A program made the position numbers and the translations under genes. Below are positions 35,079 through 43,355 of a stretch of 64,000 bases of DNA, piece after piece. The notes beneath the pieces were generated by a model that saw nothing but the letters and a program-made list of their open reading frames with translations, had not been told where the DNA came from and did not search any database. The DNA comes from JAPWJZ01 sp964575605. GTDB lineage: Bacteria; Pseudomonadota; Alphaproteobacteria; Micavibrionales; UBA2020. Numbering within the stretch: the stretch's first letter is position 1; each line of letters opens with the position of its first letter. The stretch spans positions 1 to 64,000 of the forward strand of contig CAZNRN010000018.1 of the NCBI GenBank assembly GCA_964575605.1, in the 5' to 3' direction.

Positions 35079-36715
35079 AAGTCAGGGCTCAAATCGGAAA
35101 AGTTCTTAACCTCGACAAGTGCATCGGCTGCCACACTTGTTCCGTGACGTGTAAGAACGTGTGGACGTCGCGTGAGGGCGTTGAATATGCATGGTTCAAC
35201 AATGTCGAAACCAAACCCGGTATTGGCTATCCCAAAGAGTGGGAGAACCAGGATAAATGGAACGGGGGTTGGGTCAGGATGAAGAACGGAAAGATCGAAC
35301 CCAAAATGGGAGGTCGCTGGCGCATTTTGTCGAAAATCTTCGGCAACCCGGATATGCCCGAAATCGACGATTACTACGAACCCTTTACTTTCGATTACGA
35401 CCACCTTCAAAAGGCGCCGGAATCCAAAACGCCGCCTGTGGCGAGGCCTCGTTCTCTCATTTCGGGCCAGCGGATGGAGAAGATCGAATGGGGGCCCAAC
35501 TGGGAGGAAATCCTGGGAACGGAGTTTGAGCACCGGAAAAAGGATTATAATTTCAAGGACGTCGAGAAGGAAATCTACGGACAGTTCGAAAACACCTTCA
35601 TGATGTATTTGCCGAGGCTGTGCGAGCATTGCCTCAATCCGACCTGCGTGGCGGCATGCCCGTCCGGATCGATTTACAAGCGCGAGGAGGACGGGATTGT
35701 CCTGATCGACCAGGATAAATGCAGGGGATGGAGGATGTGCATCTCCGGATGCCCCTACAAGAAAATCTATTATAACTGGAAAAGCGGCAAGGCGGAAAAA
35801 TGCACCTTCTGCTATCCTCGCATCGAGAACGGCGAGCCCACCGTCTGCTCCGAAACCTGCGTCGGCCGCATCCGCTACCTTGGCGTCATGTTATATGACG
35901 CGGACCGGATAGAAGCAGCCGCGAGCGTCGAAGATCCGCGCGACCTCTATCAGGCGCAGCTGGATATTTTCCTGGATCCGAACGATCCGGCGGTCATCGA
36001 GCAAGCCCGCAAGGACGGCATTCCCGACAACTGGATGGAAGCCGCGCGGCATTCACCCGTGTATAAAATGGCGATGGAATGGAAGGTTGCTTTTCCGCTG
36101 CATCCGGAATATCGCACGTTGCCGATGGTGTGGTATATACCGCCCCTCAGCCCGTTGAAGGCAGCGGCGGAGGCGGGAAAAATACCCATGCAGGATGACG
36201 GCATTATTCCCGACATTGGATCCCTGCGTATCCCTGTCAAGTACCTTGCCAATCTATTGACGGCCGGCAAGGAGGAACCTGTTATCATGGGCCTCAAGCG
36301 CATGATTGCGATGAGACACTACATGCGCAGCAAGCTGTTTGAAGGAAAACCGGATCCCTCGGTTCTTGCTACGGCAGATTTGAGTGTAGACATGGTAGAG
36401 GACATGTACCGGATCATGGCGATCGCCAATTACGAAGACAGATTCGTAATCCCGACGGGCCACCGCGAGGAAACGCTGGATGCCTTTGGAGAAAGCGGTG
36501 GTTGCGGTTTCAGCTTCGGAAACGGCTGCTCATCGCATAGCAACAGCAAGACTGATTTCTTTGAGATGGATAAACCGACGCGCGGCCGAAGCGGGTCGAC
36601 TAAGGATAATCGCGTAAACACCCTGTTCGTGAAGGGCACGATCAACACGGGCTGCGGCAGCGGCGGCGGTTGCGGCAGTGGTTGCGGTTCGGACAAAGGA
36701 AAGGGATGCGGATGA
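35075..36715 (+). CDS. narH: Respiratory nitrate reductase beta subunit with Cys/Gly-rich C-terminal tail
   Basis: Electron-transfer subunit with one 3Fe-4S and three 4Fe-4S clusters. 546 residues, longer than the usual about 510. Cluster motifs: CIGCHTCSVTCKNVW, CEHCLNPTCVAACP, CRGWRMCISGCPYKK (Trp replaces a Cys, as expected for 3Fe-4S), and CTFCYP with CSETC. From about residue 468 there is an added region with scattered Cys (GGCGFSFGNGCSS), and the last 20 residues consist mainly of Gly and Cys (six cysteines). I do not know such a tail in NarH; it may bind metal or be an insertion signal for maturation. Coupled to narG and narJ by 4-nt overlaps. Confidence 0.93.
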   Translation: MKVRAQIGKVLNLDKCIGCHTCSVTCKNVWTSREGVEYAWFNNVETKPGIGYPKEWENQDKWNGGWVRMKNGKIEPKMGGRWRILSKIFGNPDMPEIDDYYEPFTFDYDHLQKAPESKTPPVARPRSLISGQRMEKIEWGPNWEEILGTEFEHRKKDYNFKDVEKEIYGQFENTFMMYLPRLCEHCLNPTCVAACPSGSIYKREEDGIVLIDQDKCRGWRMCISGCPYKKIYYNWKSGKAEKCTFCYPRIENGEPTVCSETCVGRIRYLGVMLYDADRIEAAASVEDPRDLYQAQLDIFLDPNDPAVIEQARKDGIPDNWMEAARHSPVYKMAMEWKVAFPLHPEYRTLPMVWYIPPLSPLKAAAEAGKIPMQDDGIIPDIGSLRIPVKYLANLLTAGKEEPVIMGLKRMIAMRHYMRSKLFEGKPDPSVLATADLSVDMVEDMYRIMAIANYEDRFVIPTGHREETLDAFGESGGCGFSFGNGCSSHSNSKTDFFEMDKPTRGRSGSTKDNRVNTLFVKGTINTGCGSGGGCGSGCGSDKGKGCG

Positions 36716-37434
36716 GACCCCGATTGACCAATCAAACCTTGAAAGTGCTGGGCCTTCTTCTCGCCTATCCGTGCGAGCAGGTGGTTGCGGCGCGCGAAAC
36801 GCTTATGGAGGCCCTGCGGGCCGAAGCGTGGCTGTCGGAGGGAGGACTTGAAAATATCGAAACCCTCCTGAAGGAACAGGCGCATGCGGACATCCTAGAC
36901 CTCCAGGAAGACTATGTGAGCCTGTTTGACCGGACGCCATCGCTGTCCCTGCATCTTTTCGAGCATGTCCATGGCGATTCAAGGGATCGGGGGCAGGCGA
37001 TGGTTGAGCTGGATGCCCTCTATCGCGAGAAGGGGCTTGAAAATGTGTGCGAGCATACGCCTGATTACCTGCCGATGTTCTTGGAATGCTTGTCCGTTTT
37101 GCCGATCGAGGAGGCAAGGGAATATCTTGCAAGCGTCATCGATATCACGGCCGCTATCGGCGAAAGACTCAGGAAGAGAAAAAGTTCATATGTCGCTGTT
37201 TTCGACGCTCTCCTGGAAGCATCGGCGCGTATCCCTGATGCATCAAAACTGGAAAAGGCCCTCGCGCTGGCTTCCGGCGAAGCCCTGACGCAGGACCAGA
37301 TGGACAAGGCATGGGAAGAGCAGTTCGCTTTCGACCAGACGGCGGAGGCGAATAACCAATCCGGTTGCCCGAAGGCCAACGAGATGCTCGCTCGAATGGG
37401 ACTGCCTGAAGACAAGAAGGGGGCAAGATCATGA
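36712..37434 (+). CDS. narJ: Nitrate reductase chaperone (delta subunit)
   Basis: Dedicated chaperone for molybdenum cofactor insertion and membrane attachment of NarGH; not part of the final enzyme. 240 residues, mostly helical. Motifs: LKVLGLLLAYP at the start, DLQEDYVSLFDRTPSLSLHLFEHVHGDSRDRG and PDYLPMFLECLS. ATG at 36712 overlaps the narH stop (ATGA), and the stop overlaps narI the same way. Confidence 0.93.
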   Translation: MRPRLTNQTLKVLGLLLAYPCEQVVAARETLMEALRAEAWLSEGGLENIETLLKEQAHADILDLQEDYVSLFDRTPSLSLHLFEHVHGDSRDRGQAMVELDALYREKGLENVCEHTPDYLPMFLECLSVLPIEEAREYLASVIDITAAIGERLRKRKSSYVAVFDALLEASARIPDASKLEKALALASGEALTQDQMDKAWEEQFAFDQTAEANNQSGCPKANEMLARMGLPEDKKGARS

Positions 37435-38120
37435 GTTTCGATCTGGATTATTTCCTGTTTCAGATATTGCCTTACATATCCTTATCAGTCCTTCTTATAG
37501 GCAGTATCGTCCGTTTCGACAGGGATCCCTATGGCTGGCGCAGCAAATCAAGCCAGATTCTGCGCAAGCGCCAGCTCATGATCGGGAGTGGGTTGATGCA
37601 TGTCGGTATCATTGTGATTCTGGTCGGACATATTGCGGGCCTGCTTACACCTATACAAGTTTTCGATTTTATCGGTATATCGCACGGCGCCAAGCAAATT
37701 ATGGCGATGACCGTCGGAGGGATTGCGGGAGTGCTTTGTTTCGTGGGTCTTTTAATACTGCTTCATCGTCGCCTATTCGATCCGCGGATACGTGCAACGA
37801 GCTCGTTTTCTGACATCGCCGTTCTGGCGCTGCTGCTGATGCAGCTCTGCTTGGGCATGCTAACGATACCGGTTTCGATGCAGCATCTTGACGGTCATGA
37901 AATGGTTAAATTCATGAATTGGGCGCAGCATATCGTTACTTTCCGCCCCGGTGCCGCAGATTTCTTGCGTGATGTTGCCCTAGTTTTCAAATTGCACCTG
38001 ACCTTGGGGATGCTCATCCTGCTCGTCTTTCCCTTTACAAGGCTTGTGCATATATGGAGTGCGCCGGTATTCTACGTTTTCCGGCGTCAATACCAGATCG
38101 TTCGCCGCAGGGAGAGATAA
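37431..38120 (+). CDS. narI: Respiratory nitrate reductase gamma subunit (cytochrome b)
   Basis: Membrane anchor with two b haems that oxidises quinol. 229 residues, five helices. Candidate haem ligands: His in LMHVGIIVILVGHIAG and the pair in FKLHLTLGM and RLVHIWSAP. Coupled to narJ by a 4-nt overlap; ppiC follows after 3 nt. Confidence 0.94.
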   Translation: MSFDLDYFLFQILPYISLSVLLIGSIVRFDRDPYGWRSKSSQILRKRQLMIGSGLMHVGIIVILVGHIAGLLTPIQVFDFIGISHGAKQIMAMTVGGIAGVLCFVGLLILLHRRLFDPRIRATSSFSDIAVLALLLMQLCLGMLTIPVSMQHLDGHEMVKFMNWAQHIVTFRPGAADFLRDVALVFKLHLTLGMLILLVFPFTRLVHIWSAPVFYVFRRQYQIVRRRER

Positions 38121-38123
38121 ATC

Positions 38124-38906
38124 ATGATTCAAGCCCCTGGTATTACCGTCAATGGCGTCAAGATTACGATTGAGGAAATCAATTCAGAAGTGCAGTATCA
38201 TCCTTCTGCCAGCCTCAGTGAAGCCAAATATGAAGCGATGCAGGCGCTAGTCATACGTGAATTGCTGCTTCAACAAGCAGTAGGCGCCGGCCTTGGACTG
38301 CCACAGGGGAAAGAAGCAGTAGATGATATTATCGGACGGCTTCTTGAGCAGGAGATCAAAGTGCCGGAGCCGACAGCAGAAGAATGCATGCGGTACTACG
38401 ATAATAATGCTTCTAAGTTTGTAACGACGCCGTTATACGAAGTGTCGCATATCCTTTATCTGGCACCTCCTGAAGATGAAAAGGCGAGAAATTCCGCACT
38501 TTTGAAAGCAAAGCAGTCTTTACGAAAGATACATGCCGATCCCTCCTATTTTCAGGAACTGGCGAAGGCCGAGTCTGCATGTCCTTCAGGCAAAATTGGG
38601 GGCAGCCTGGGCCAGATAGGCAAGGGGCAAACTCTCCCGGCTTTCGAGGCCGCTTTGTTCCGGATGAAGGAAGGGGATGTTTCCGCTGAACCGCTAGCAA
38701 CTGAAGTGGGGTTTCACTTGATCAAGGTACATAAGCGTGTGGACGGGCAGGTCTTGCCCTTCGAGGCTGTCTCGGAGTGGATAGGCGACCACCTAAGCCA
38801 GCAAAGCTGGCAGCGGGCATTTAGCCAATACATTCAAGTGCTGGCTGCGCAGGCAAAAATCAGTGGTTTTGCCCTAAAAAGAGCCGACTCGCCACTAGTA
38901 CAATAA
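38124..38906 (+). CDS. Parvulin-type peptidyl-prolyl isomerase (NifM/PpiC-like)
   Basis: 260 residues: N-terminal helical SurA/NifM-like region (1-120), parvulin domain about 121-215 with YEVSHILYLAP, GGSLGQIGKGQTLPAFEAALF and EVGFHLIKVHKR. No signal peptide, so cytoplasmic. Last gene of the nar operon (3 nt after narI, GGGAGAG site). It probably aids folding of NarGHI; such genes often close nar operons of denitrifiers. Confidence 0.85.
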   Translation: MIQAPGITVNGVKITIEEINSEVQYHPSASLSEAKYEAMQALVIRELLLQQAVGAGLGLPQGKEAVDDIIGRLLEQEIKVPEPTAEECMRYYDNNASKFVTTPLYEVSHILYLAPPEDEKARNSALLKAKQSLRKIHADPSYFQELAKAESACPSGKIGGSLGQIGKGQTLPAFEAALFRMKEGDVSAEPLATEVGFHLIKVHKRVDGQVLPFEAVSEWIGDHLSQQSWQRAFSQYIQVLAAQAKISGFALKRADSPLVQ

Positions 38907-38916
38907 CTTACGTGAC

Positions 38917-38959
38917 TTGACTCAGATCAAGGCCGAAGCGTTTTCCGCGTCTATATAAT
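38917..38959 (+). promoter_or_regulatory. FNR/Dnr class II promoter of hemN
   Basis: Box TTGACTCAGATCAA (38917-38930) and -10 TATAAT (38954-38959), 30 bp from the box centre. The predicted start is at or within a base of the hemN ATG at 38966, implying a leaderless message. Confidence 0.8.
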
Positions 38960-38965
38960 AAAGGT

Positions 38966-40315
38966 ATGGAAAACAACCTTGCAATTCAGCAGCTTTTGAA
39001 TCGGTACGGGGCCGCCGCCCCTCGGTATACCAGCTATCCCACCGCGATTCAGTTCAAGGACGACTTTCAATTCAGCGATGAATTGACAGCCGACAGGCAA
39101 AAGGTATCCCTCTATGTTCACATTCCTTTTTGCCGCTCGTTATGCAGCTATTGCGGGTGTTTGACAAGAGTGGTGCGCGGAGATGGTCCCATACAGGATT
39201 ATCTGGTTTCACTCGAAAACGAAATCAGCATCCTCGCAAATATGGCTGGGTATAATATTGCCGCGGGACATGTACATTTTGGCGGCGGCTCACCAAATCT
39301 CCTCGATGTCCCAACCATGGAAGAGCTCATAGAGATCCTCGATATCCATTTCAATATCGGGCAAGATGTGGAGATCGCCATCGAGGCCGATCCTCGCCAG
39401 TTAACTGAGTTGAAGGTGAAGGGATATGCATCCGCTGGCATCAATCGTGTCAGTCTTGGTGTCCAGGATTTCCATCCCGAAACGCAAATGGCTATTAATC
39501 GGATCCAGCCTTTTTCCATGGTCGAGGCGTGCACAGGGTGGCTGCGCCAATCCGGGATCAAGAGCATCAATTTTGACCTGATGTATGGACTTCCTCTTCA
39601 AACGGTATCCACCGTCATTGAGACTGCGAAACAAGTCATTTCCTTGAAACCGGACAGGATCGCCGTTTTCGGTTATGCACATGTGCCGTGGATGCGCAAA
39701 CACCAGAAAGTCCTCGACCGTTATGCCTTGCCGGACAGTTTTGAAAGGTACGAACAGGCGGAGGCGATACGCGAGTTGATGATTGGAAGCGGATATCAGG
39801 CTGTGGGGATGGATCATTACGCGCTCCCCCAGGACAGCCTTGCAGTGGCAGCCAGGATGAAGAAGCTCAGGCGAAATTTTCAAGGCTATACGACGGATAA
39901 TATCGGATCACTGCAGGGGATCGGGCTATCTTCCATCAGTCGTTACCCGCGTTCATTCACGCAAAATACGACATCGTTTCAGACGTACAAAGACAAGCTG
40001 AGAGAGGGGTTGCTTCCTGTCTCAAGAGGCTGCAATCTGCAAGCCGGTGATTTGCTAAGAGGTGATATTATTGAGTCCCTCATGTGTTATCTCAGCGTCG
40101 ATGTAGCGGAAATCTGCATGAAGCATGGCTTCGGATTTGAAATGCTGGCAGACGTTTTCCCGACTTTGGAAGAAATGAAAGATGACGGCCTCGTGCAGAT
40201 CGAGGGCAAGAGCATCACGGTAACAGAAAGAGGAAGGCCATTTATCAGATCCGTCTGCACTGTCTTTGACAATTATTATAACCCGGATAACTCTCGACAT
40301 GCAAAAGCCGTTTGA
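38966..40315 (+). CDS. hemN: Oxygen-independent coproporphyrinogen III oxidase
   Basis: Radical SAM enzyme for haem synthesis without O2. 449 residues. PRYTSYPTAIQF near the start is the HemN signature, and YVHIPFCRSLCSYCGC carries the CxxxCxxC cluster plus the extra Cys typical of true HemN. GGGSPNLL and SLGVQDFHPETQMAINR follow. FNR control through the promoter at 38917-38959. Overlaps nnrS by 17 nt. Confidence 0.94.
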   Translation: MENNLAIQQLLNRYGAAAPRYTSYPTAIQFKDDFQFSDELTADRQKVSLYVHIPFCRSLCSYCGCLTRVVRGDGPIQDYLVSLENEISILANMAGYNIAAGHVHFGGGSPNLLDVPTMEELIEILDIHFNIGQDVEIAIEADPRQLTELKVKGYASAGINRVSLGVQDFHPETQMAINRIQPFSMVEACTGWLRQSGIKSINFDLMYGLPLQTVSTVIETAKQVISLKPDRIAVFGYAHVPWMRKHQKVLDRYALPDSFERYEQAEAIRELMIGSGYQAVGMDHYALPQDSLAVAARMKKLRRNFQGYTTDNIGSLQGIGLSSISRYPRSFTQNTTSFQTYKDKLREGLLPVSRGCNLQAGDLLRGDIIESLMCYLSVDVAEICMKHGFGFEMLADVFPTLEEMKDDGLVQIEGKSITVTERGRPFIRSVCTVFDNYYNPDNSRHAKAV

Positions 40316-41477
40316 AAAGCATCCGCTTGATTATCCCTTCCTTGGGAGGGGATTTCGCCCCTTCTTCCTGTTGGCTGCAATATATGGCGCTTGCGGAATA
40401 ATTGCCTGGGTCGGAGTGATGACGGGAGAATTGGCCCCTTTGGGTCCGTTTCTGGATCCAGTCCTATGGCACGCCCACGAAATGATCTATGGATTTGTCA
40501 TGGCCGTCGTCGCGGGTTTCCTCCTGACAGCTGTTGCGAATTGGACAGGAGGCGCTCCGGTGCGACAGTTCCACCTCGCTGCCTTGTGCCTGCTATGGCT
40601 TGCAGGTCGTTTTGCGGTACACCTTGGCGATTGGCCCCTCTGGCTCGTGGCCACGCTGGATTGCCTTTTTATTCCGGCTCTTGCCATCAGCTTGTCGGTG
40701 CCGCTTATCAGGTCGAGGAACACCCGCAATTTTATTTTCCTGGGCATACTGCTGGCGTTGTTGAGCTGCAATATCGGGTTTTATTATATGCAGGATCGTC
40801 TCCCCCTGCATTTGGCTCTTCTTGTCGTTATAACGATGATTTCGCTTGTTGGCGGACGTATTATCCCCGCCTTTACCGTGGCGGCAGTACGCAGAACCGG
40901 TCAGGTGATTTATCAAAGGGAGCAGATGTCACTGGATAAGCTCTGCCTTGCATCAATGCTCCTATTAATGGCGGCGTTTGCCTGCTACGGTCCCGACGAT
41001 ATCTTAACCGGAGGCGTGGCTGGTATAGCGGGCATCCTGCAATTAGCAAGATTCAGGCACTATCACACGCGTCTGATACTGAAGGATCCGATGTGCTGGA
41101 TACTTCATGCGGGTTATTTATGGCTTGTGGCGGGATTGTGCATGTTGGGCTTCCACGGATTTGGAGTGGGCCCACTGTCGGGCGCTTTGCATGCGCTCAC
41201 GGCGGGCAGTATAGGCAGCATGTGCATCGGGATGATGTGCCGGGTTACCTTGGGCCATACCGGCCGTCACCTGATTTCCCGCCCCGTAACGACCATCATT
41301 TTCATCGTGATGCAAATTGCAGCCATCGTTCGCGTATTCGCTCCCCTACTGATGCCAGATCATTACCTGACTTGGATTGCTGTTTCCGGGGTACTGTGGG
41401 CTGCCTCTTTCGGGCTTTATCTGCCTGTCTATGCCCCGATGCTCCTGCAGCGTCGCCCAGATGGGCTGCCCGCATAG
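40299..41477 (+). CDS. nnrS: NnrS family haem-copper membrane protein
   Basis: 392 residues, about twelve hydrophobic helices. NnrS proteins bind haem and copper and protect against nitric oxide stress. Motifs: FLGRGFRPFFLLAA, WHAHEMIYGFVMAVVAGFLLTAV, GGRIIPAFT and TLGHTGR with conserved His. ATG at 40299 overlaps hemN by 17 nt, so the two are co-expressed. It matters since NirK makes NO and no NO reductase is seen here. Converges with the dnr-like gene 6 nt away. Confidence 0.88.
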   Translation: MQKPFEKHPLDYPFLGRGFRPFFLLAAIYGACGIIAWVGVMTGELAPLGPFLDPVLWHAHEMIYGFVMAVVAGFLLTAVANWTGGAPVRQFHLAALCLLWLAGRFAVHLGDWPLWLVATLDCLFIPALAISLSVPLIRSRNTRNFIFLGILLALLSCNIGFYYMQDRLPLHLALLVVITMISLVGGRIIPAFTVAAVRRTGQVIYQREQMSLDKLCLASMLLLMAAFACYGPDDILTGGVAGIAGILQLARFRHYHTRLILKDPMCWILHAGYLWLVAGLCMLGFHGFGVGPLSGALHALTAGSIGSMCIGMMCRVTLGHTGRHLISRPVTTIIFIVMQIAAIVRVFAPLLMPDHYLTWIAVSGVLWAASFGLYLPVYAPMLLQRRPDGLPA

Positions 41478-41483
41478 TACAGG

Positions 41484-42191
41484 TTAGCAAGGCCTATCGC
41501 GCTCATCTACATCGCAAAACGAGGCAAGCGTATCAACGTCCTGTATCCGGATCTCACGTTTTTGCATCGTGACGCCATGCGGTTTTAACTGACTCAGGGC
41601 GCGCGAAAATGTTTCGGGCTGTATGTTCAAGCGCCTTGCGATGAGTGATTTGTCATAGGGAAGATGAACGATTACGGCTTCCTTGCGGCCAGATGGACAA
41701 AGCCTCAACAGGAAAGCGCCAATGCGTTGAGGGGCGCTCTTGGCTGTCAGTTGCTCGATTTGCTGCACCAACAGACGCTGGCGAGCCGAAATTGAACCCA
41801 GCATCAGCAAGGCAAGATCGCCGTTCTCCCGAATCTTATCGACAAACAATTGCCGGGGGATCTCCAGGACCATCGTGTCTTCGACTGCTTGGGCGTTAAC
41901 AGGGTACCTTTGCAAGGGGCCAAAAACTGCGGCTTCGGCAAAAGTCTCGCCGGGGGCGAAAACATTAATAACAACTTCTTCCCCTTCACGGGTCATGCGG
42001 TAGAGCTTTACCCAGCCGCTGATTATAAAGAAGATGGCCTCCGCCTTGTCTCCCATGGCAAAAAGGGTGGCGCCGTTTTCATAGTGTTTTTTATGTCCGT
42101 GGCTAGCAAAAAATCTGACATTTTCTATGTCCAGACCATAGAAAAGCGGCGCTCGTTTTAATGCTTCCACAGTATCCATTATATGTTCCAT
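41484..42191 (-). CDS. Dnr/Nnr-type Crp/Fnr regulator
   Basis: 235 residues: sensor domain 15-140 and helix-turn-helix with DKSLIARRLNIQPETFSRALSQ. PETFSR matches Dnr of Pseudomonas. There are no N-terminal FeS cysteines, so it is probably a haem-based NO sensor or other non-FNR type. The FNR box 42194-42207 lies two bases before the first ATG; a second ATG (42179) is possible. Likely one of the proteins acting on the boxes across this block. Confidence 0.85.
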   Translation of the reverse strand: MEHIMDTVEALKRAPLFYGLDIENVRFFASHGHKKHYENGATLFAMGDKAEAIFFIISGWVKLYRMTREGEEVVINVFAPGETFAEAAVFGPLQRYPVNAQAVEDTMVLEIPRQLFVDKIRENGDLALLMLGSISARQRLLVQQIEQLTAKSAPQRIGAFLLRLCPSGRKEAVIVHLPYDKSLIARRLNIQPETFSRALSQLKPHGVTMQKREIRIQDVDTLASFCDVDERDRPC

Positions 42192-42193
42192 TC

Positions 42194-42233
42194 TTGACGT
42201 AAATCAAACCATAGGTATCGCCATCCCTATAAT
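42194..42233 (+). promoter_or_regulatory. FNR/Dnr class II promoter of the moa operon
   Basis: Box TTGACGTAAATCAA (42194-42207) and -10 TATAAT (42228-42233) give a transcription start near 42241, 41 bp from the box centre. The box abuts the start codon of the divergent dnr-like gene, which it may repress. Confidence 0.8.
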
Positions 42234-42265
42234 ATATAACTATACTAGACTTGCCTGAGAAGGCA

Positions 42266-42364
42266 AAACTCCGAGCTGCGGGGCCTAAGTTTCGCTGAAA
42301 TATGGTTGTGCAGCCGGGGTCGCGGGGGAAACGCCGCGGCCTCCCGATTTGGAAAGGAGCCAAC
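42266..42364 (+). ncRNA. Probable molybdenum cofactor (Moco) riboswitch upstream of moaA
   Basis: Leader RNA between the predicted transcription start (about 42241) and moaA. The 3' end carries GCCTCCCG, then TTGGAAAGGAG, closely matching what I recall of the end of the E. coli moaA Moco riboswitch; pairing of GGCCTCC with GGAGCC would hide the ribosome-binding site. A hairpin near CGCGGGGGAAACGCCGCG precedes it. Position before moaA supports the call. Not verified with a covariance model. Confidence 0.7.
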
Positions 42365-43354
42365 TTGGAAAAGCACAAAACTCTCGAAGACCGCTTCGGG
42401 CGACGGTTTCCTTATCTAAGGCTGTCTGTCACCGATATATGTAATTTTCGTTGTACCTATTGCCTGCCAGACGGATACCACCAAACAAACGAGGAAACTT
42501 TCCTCACCATCCCGGAGATCGGGCGTATTGCTGCGGCCTTTGCTGAGATGGGCACATGGAAGATACGTTTGACTGGAGGTGAGCCTACAATACGTAAGGA
42601 TTTTTGCGATATCGCTCACGCAATTTCACAAGTCAAAGGCATACAGAAAATTGCTTTCACCACGAACGGATATAAGCTTCCGGAAAGAGCCCAGGAATTT
42701 TTCGATGCGGGGTTACGCGCAATCAACGTCAGCATCGACTCCCTAGATCCCCGCAAATTCCACGAGATTACAGGACACGATCGTCTGAAGGAAGTCGTGG
42801 AGGGGGTCGAGAAAGCACTCGTGGTCGGGTTCGAGGCCGTCAAAGTCAACGCGGTTTTACTGAAAGGCCTCAACGATGGCGAGCTGGACGGGTTTCTTGA
42901 GTTCATTCAGGGAAGGCCGGTTTCGCTCAGGTTTATCGAACTCATGCAAACAGGTGAAAATCTCGCCTACTTCCGCAAGCATCACATTCCCGCGACAGTT
43001 ATCCGGAACAAGCTTGCCGAGCGCGGATGGGAATTGCTGGCCCGCGAAGTAGATGCAGGGCCTGCCGTCGAATATGCTCATCCTGATTATCATGGGCGTA
43101 TTGGAATTATCGCGCCTTACGCGAAAGATTTCTGCGCGACATGCAACCGGCTGAGGGTATCTTCATGGGGAGACCTCCAATTATGCCTGTTTGGAAAAGG
43201 CGGACATTCCCTGCGGCACTTGTTGCGGGACGACAGCCAGAAAGAGGAACTGCAGGACACAGTGATGCGGCTGATGAACATCAAAAAGTTAGGCCATTTC
43301 CTGCACGAGGGTGATACTGGGATGCGGACAAATTTAGCATCGGTGGGAGGATAA
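42365..43354 (+). CDS. moaA: GTP 3',8-cyclase (radical SAM)
   Basis: First step of molybdenum cofactor synthesis with MoaC. 329 residues. N-terminal cluster CNFRCTYCLP, the RLTGGEPTIR motif, and the C-terminal cluster FCATCNRLR with a third Cys in LQLCLFG. I chose TTG at 42365, five bases after AAAGGAG, since the upstream ATG (42302) would put translation through the riboswitch. The C-terminal GG (SVGG) is typical. One-nt gap to the next gene. Confidence 0.92.
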   Translation: MEKHKTLEDRFGRRFPYLRLSVTDICNFRCTYCLPDGYHQTNEETFLTIPEIGRIAAAFAEMGTWKIRLTGGEPTIRKDFCDIAHAISQVKGIQKIAFTTNGYKLPERAQEFFDAGLRAINVSIDSLDPRKFHEITGHDRLKEVVEGVEKALVVGFEAVKVNAVLLKGLNDGELDGFLEFIQGRPVSLRFIELMQTGENLAYFRKHHIPATVIRNKLAERGWELLAREVDAGPAVEYAHPDYHGRIGIIAPYAKDFCATCNRLRVSSWGDLQLCLFGKGGHSLRHLLRDDSQKEELQDTVMRLMNIKKLGHFLHEGDTGMRTNLASVGG

Positions 43355-43355
43355 T

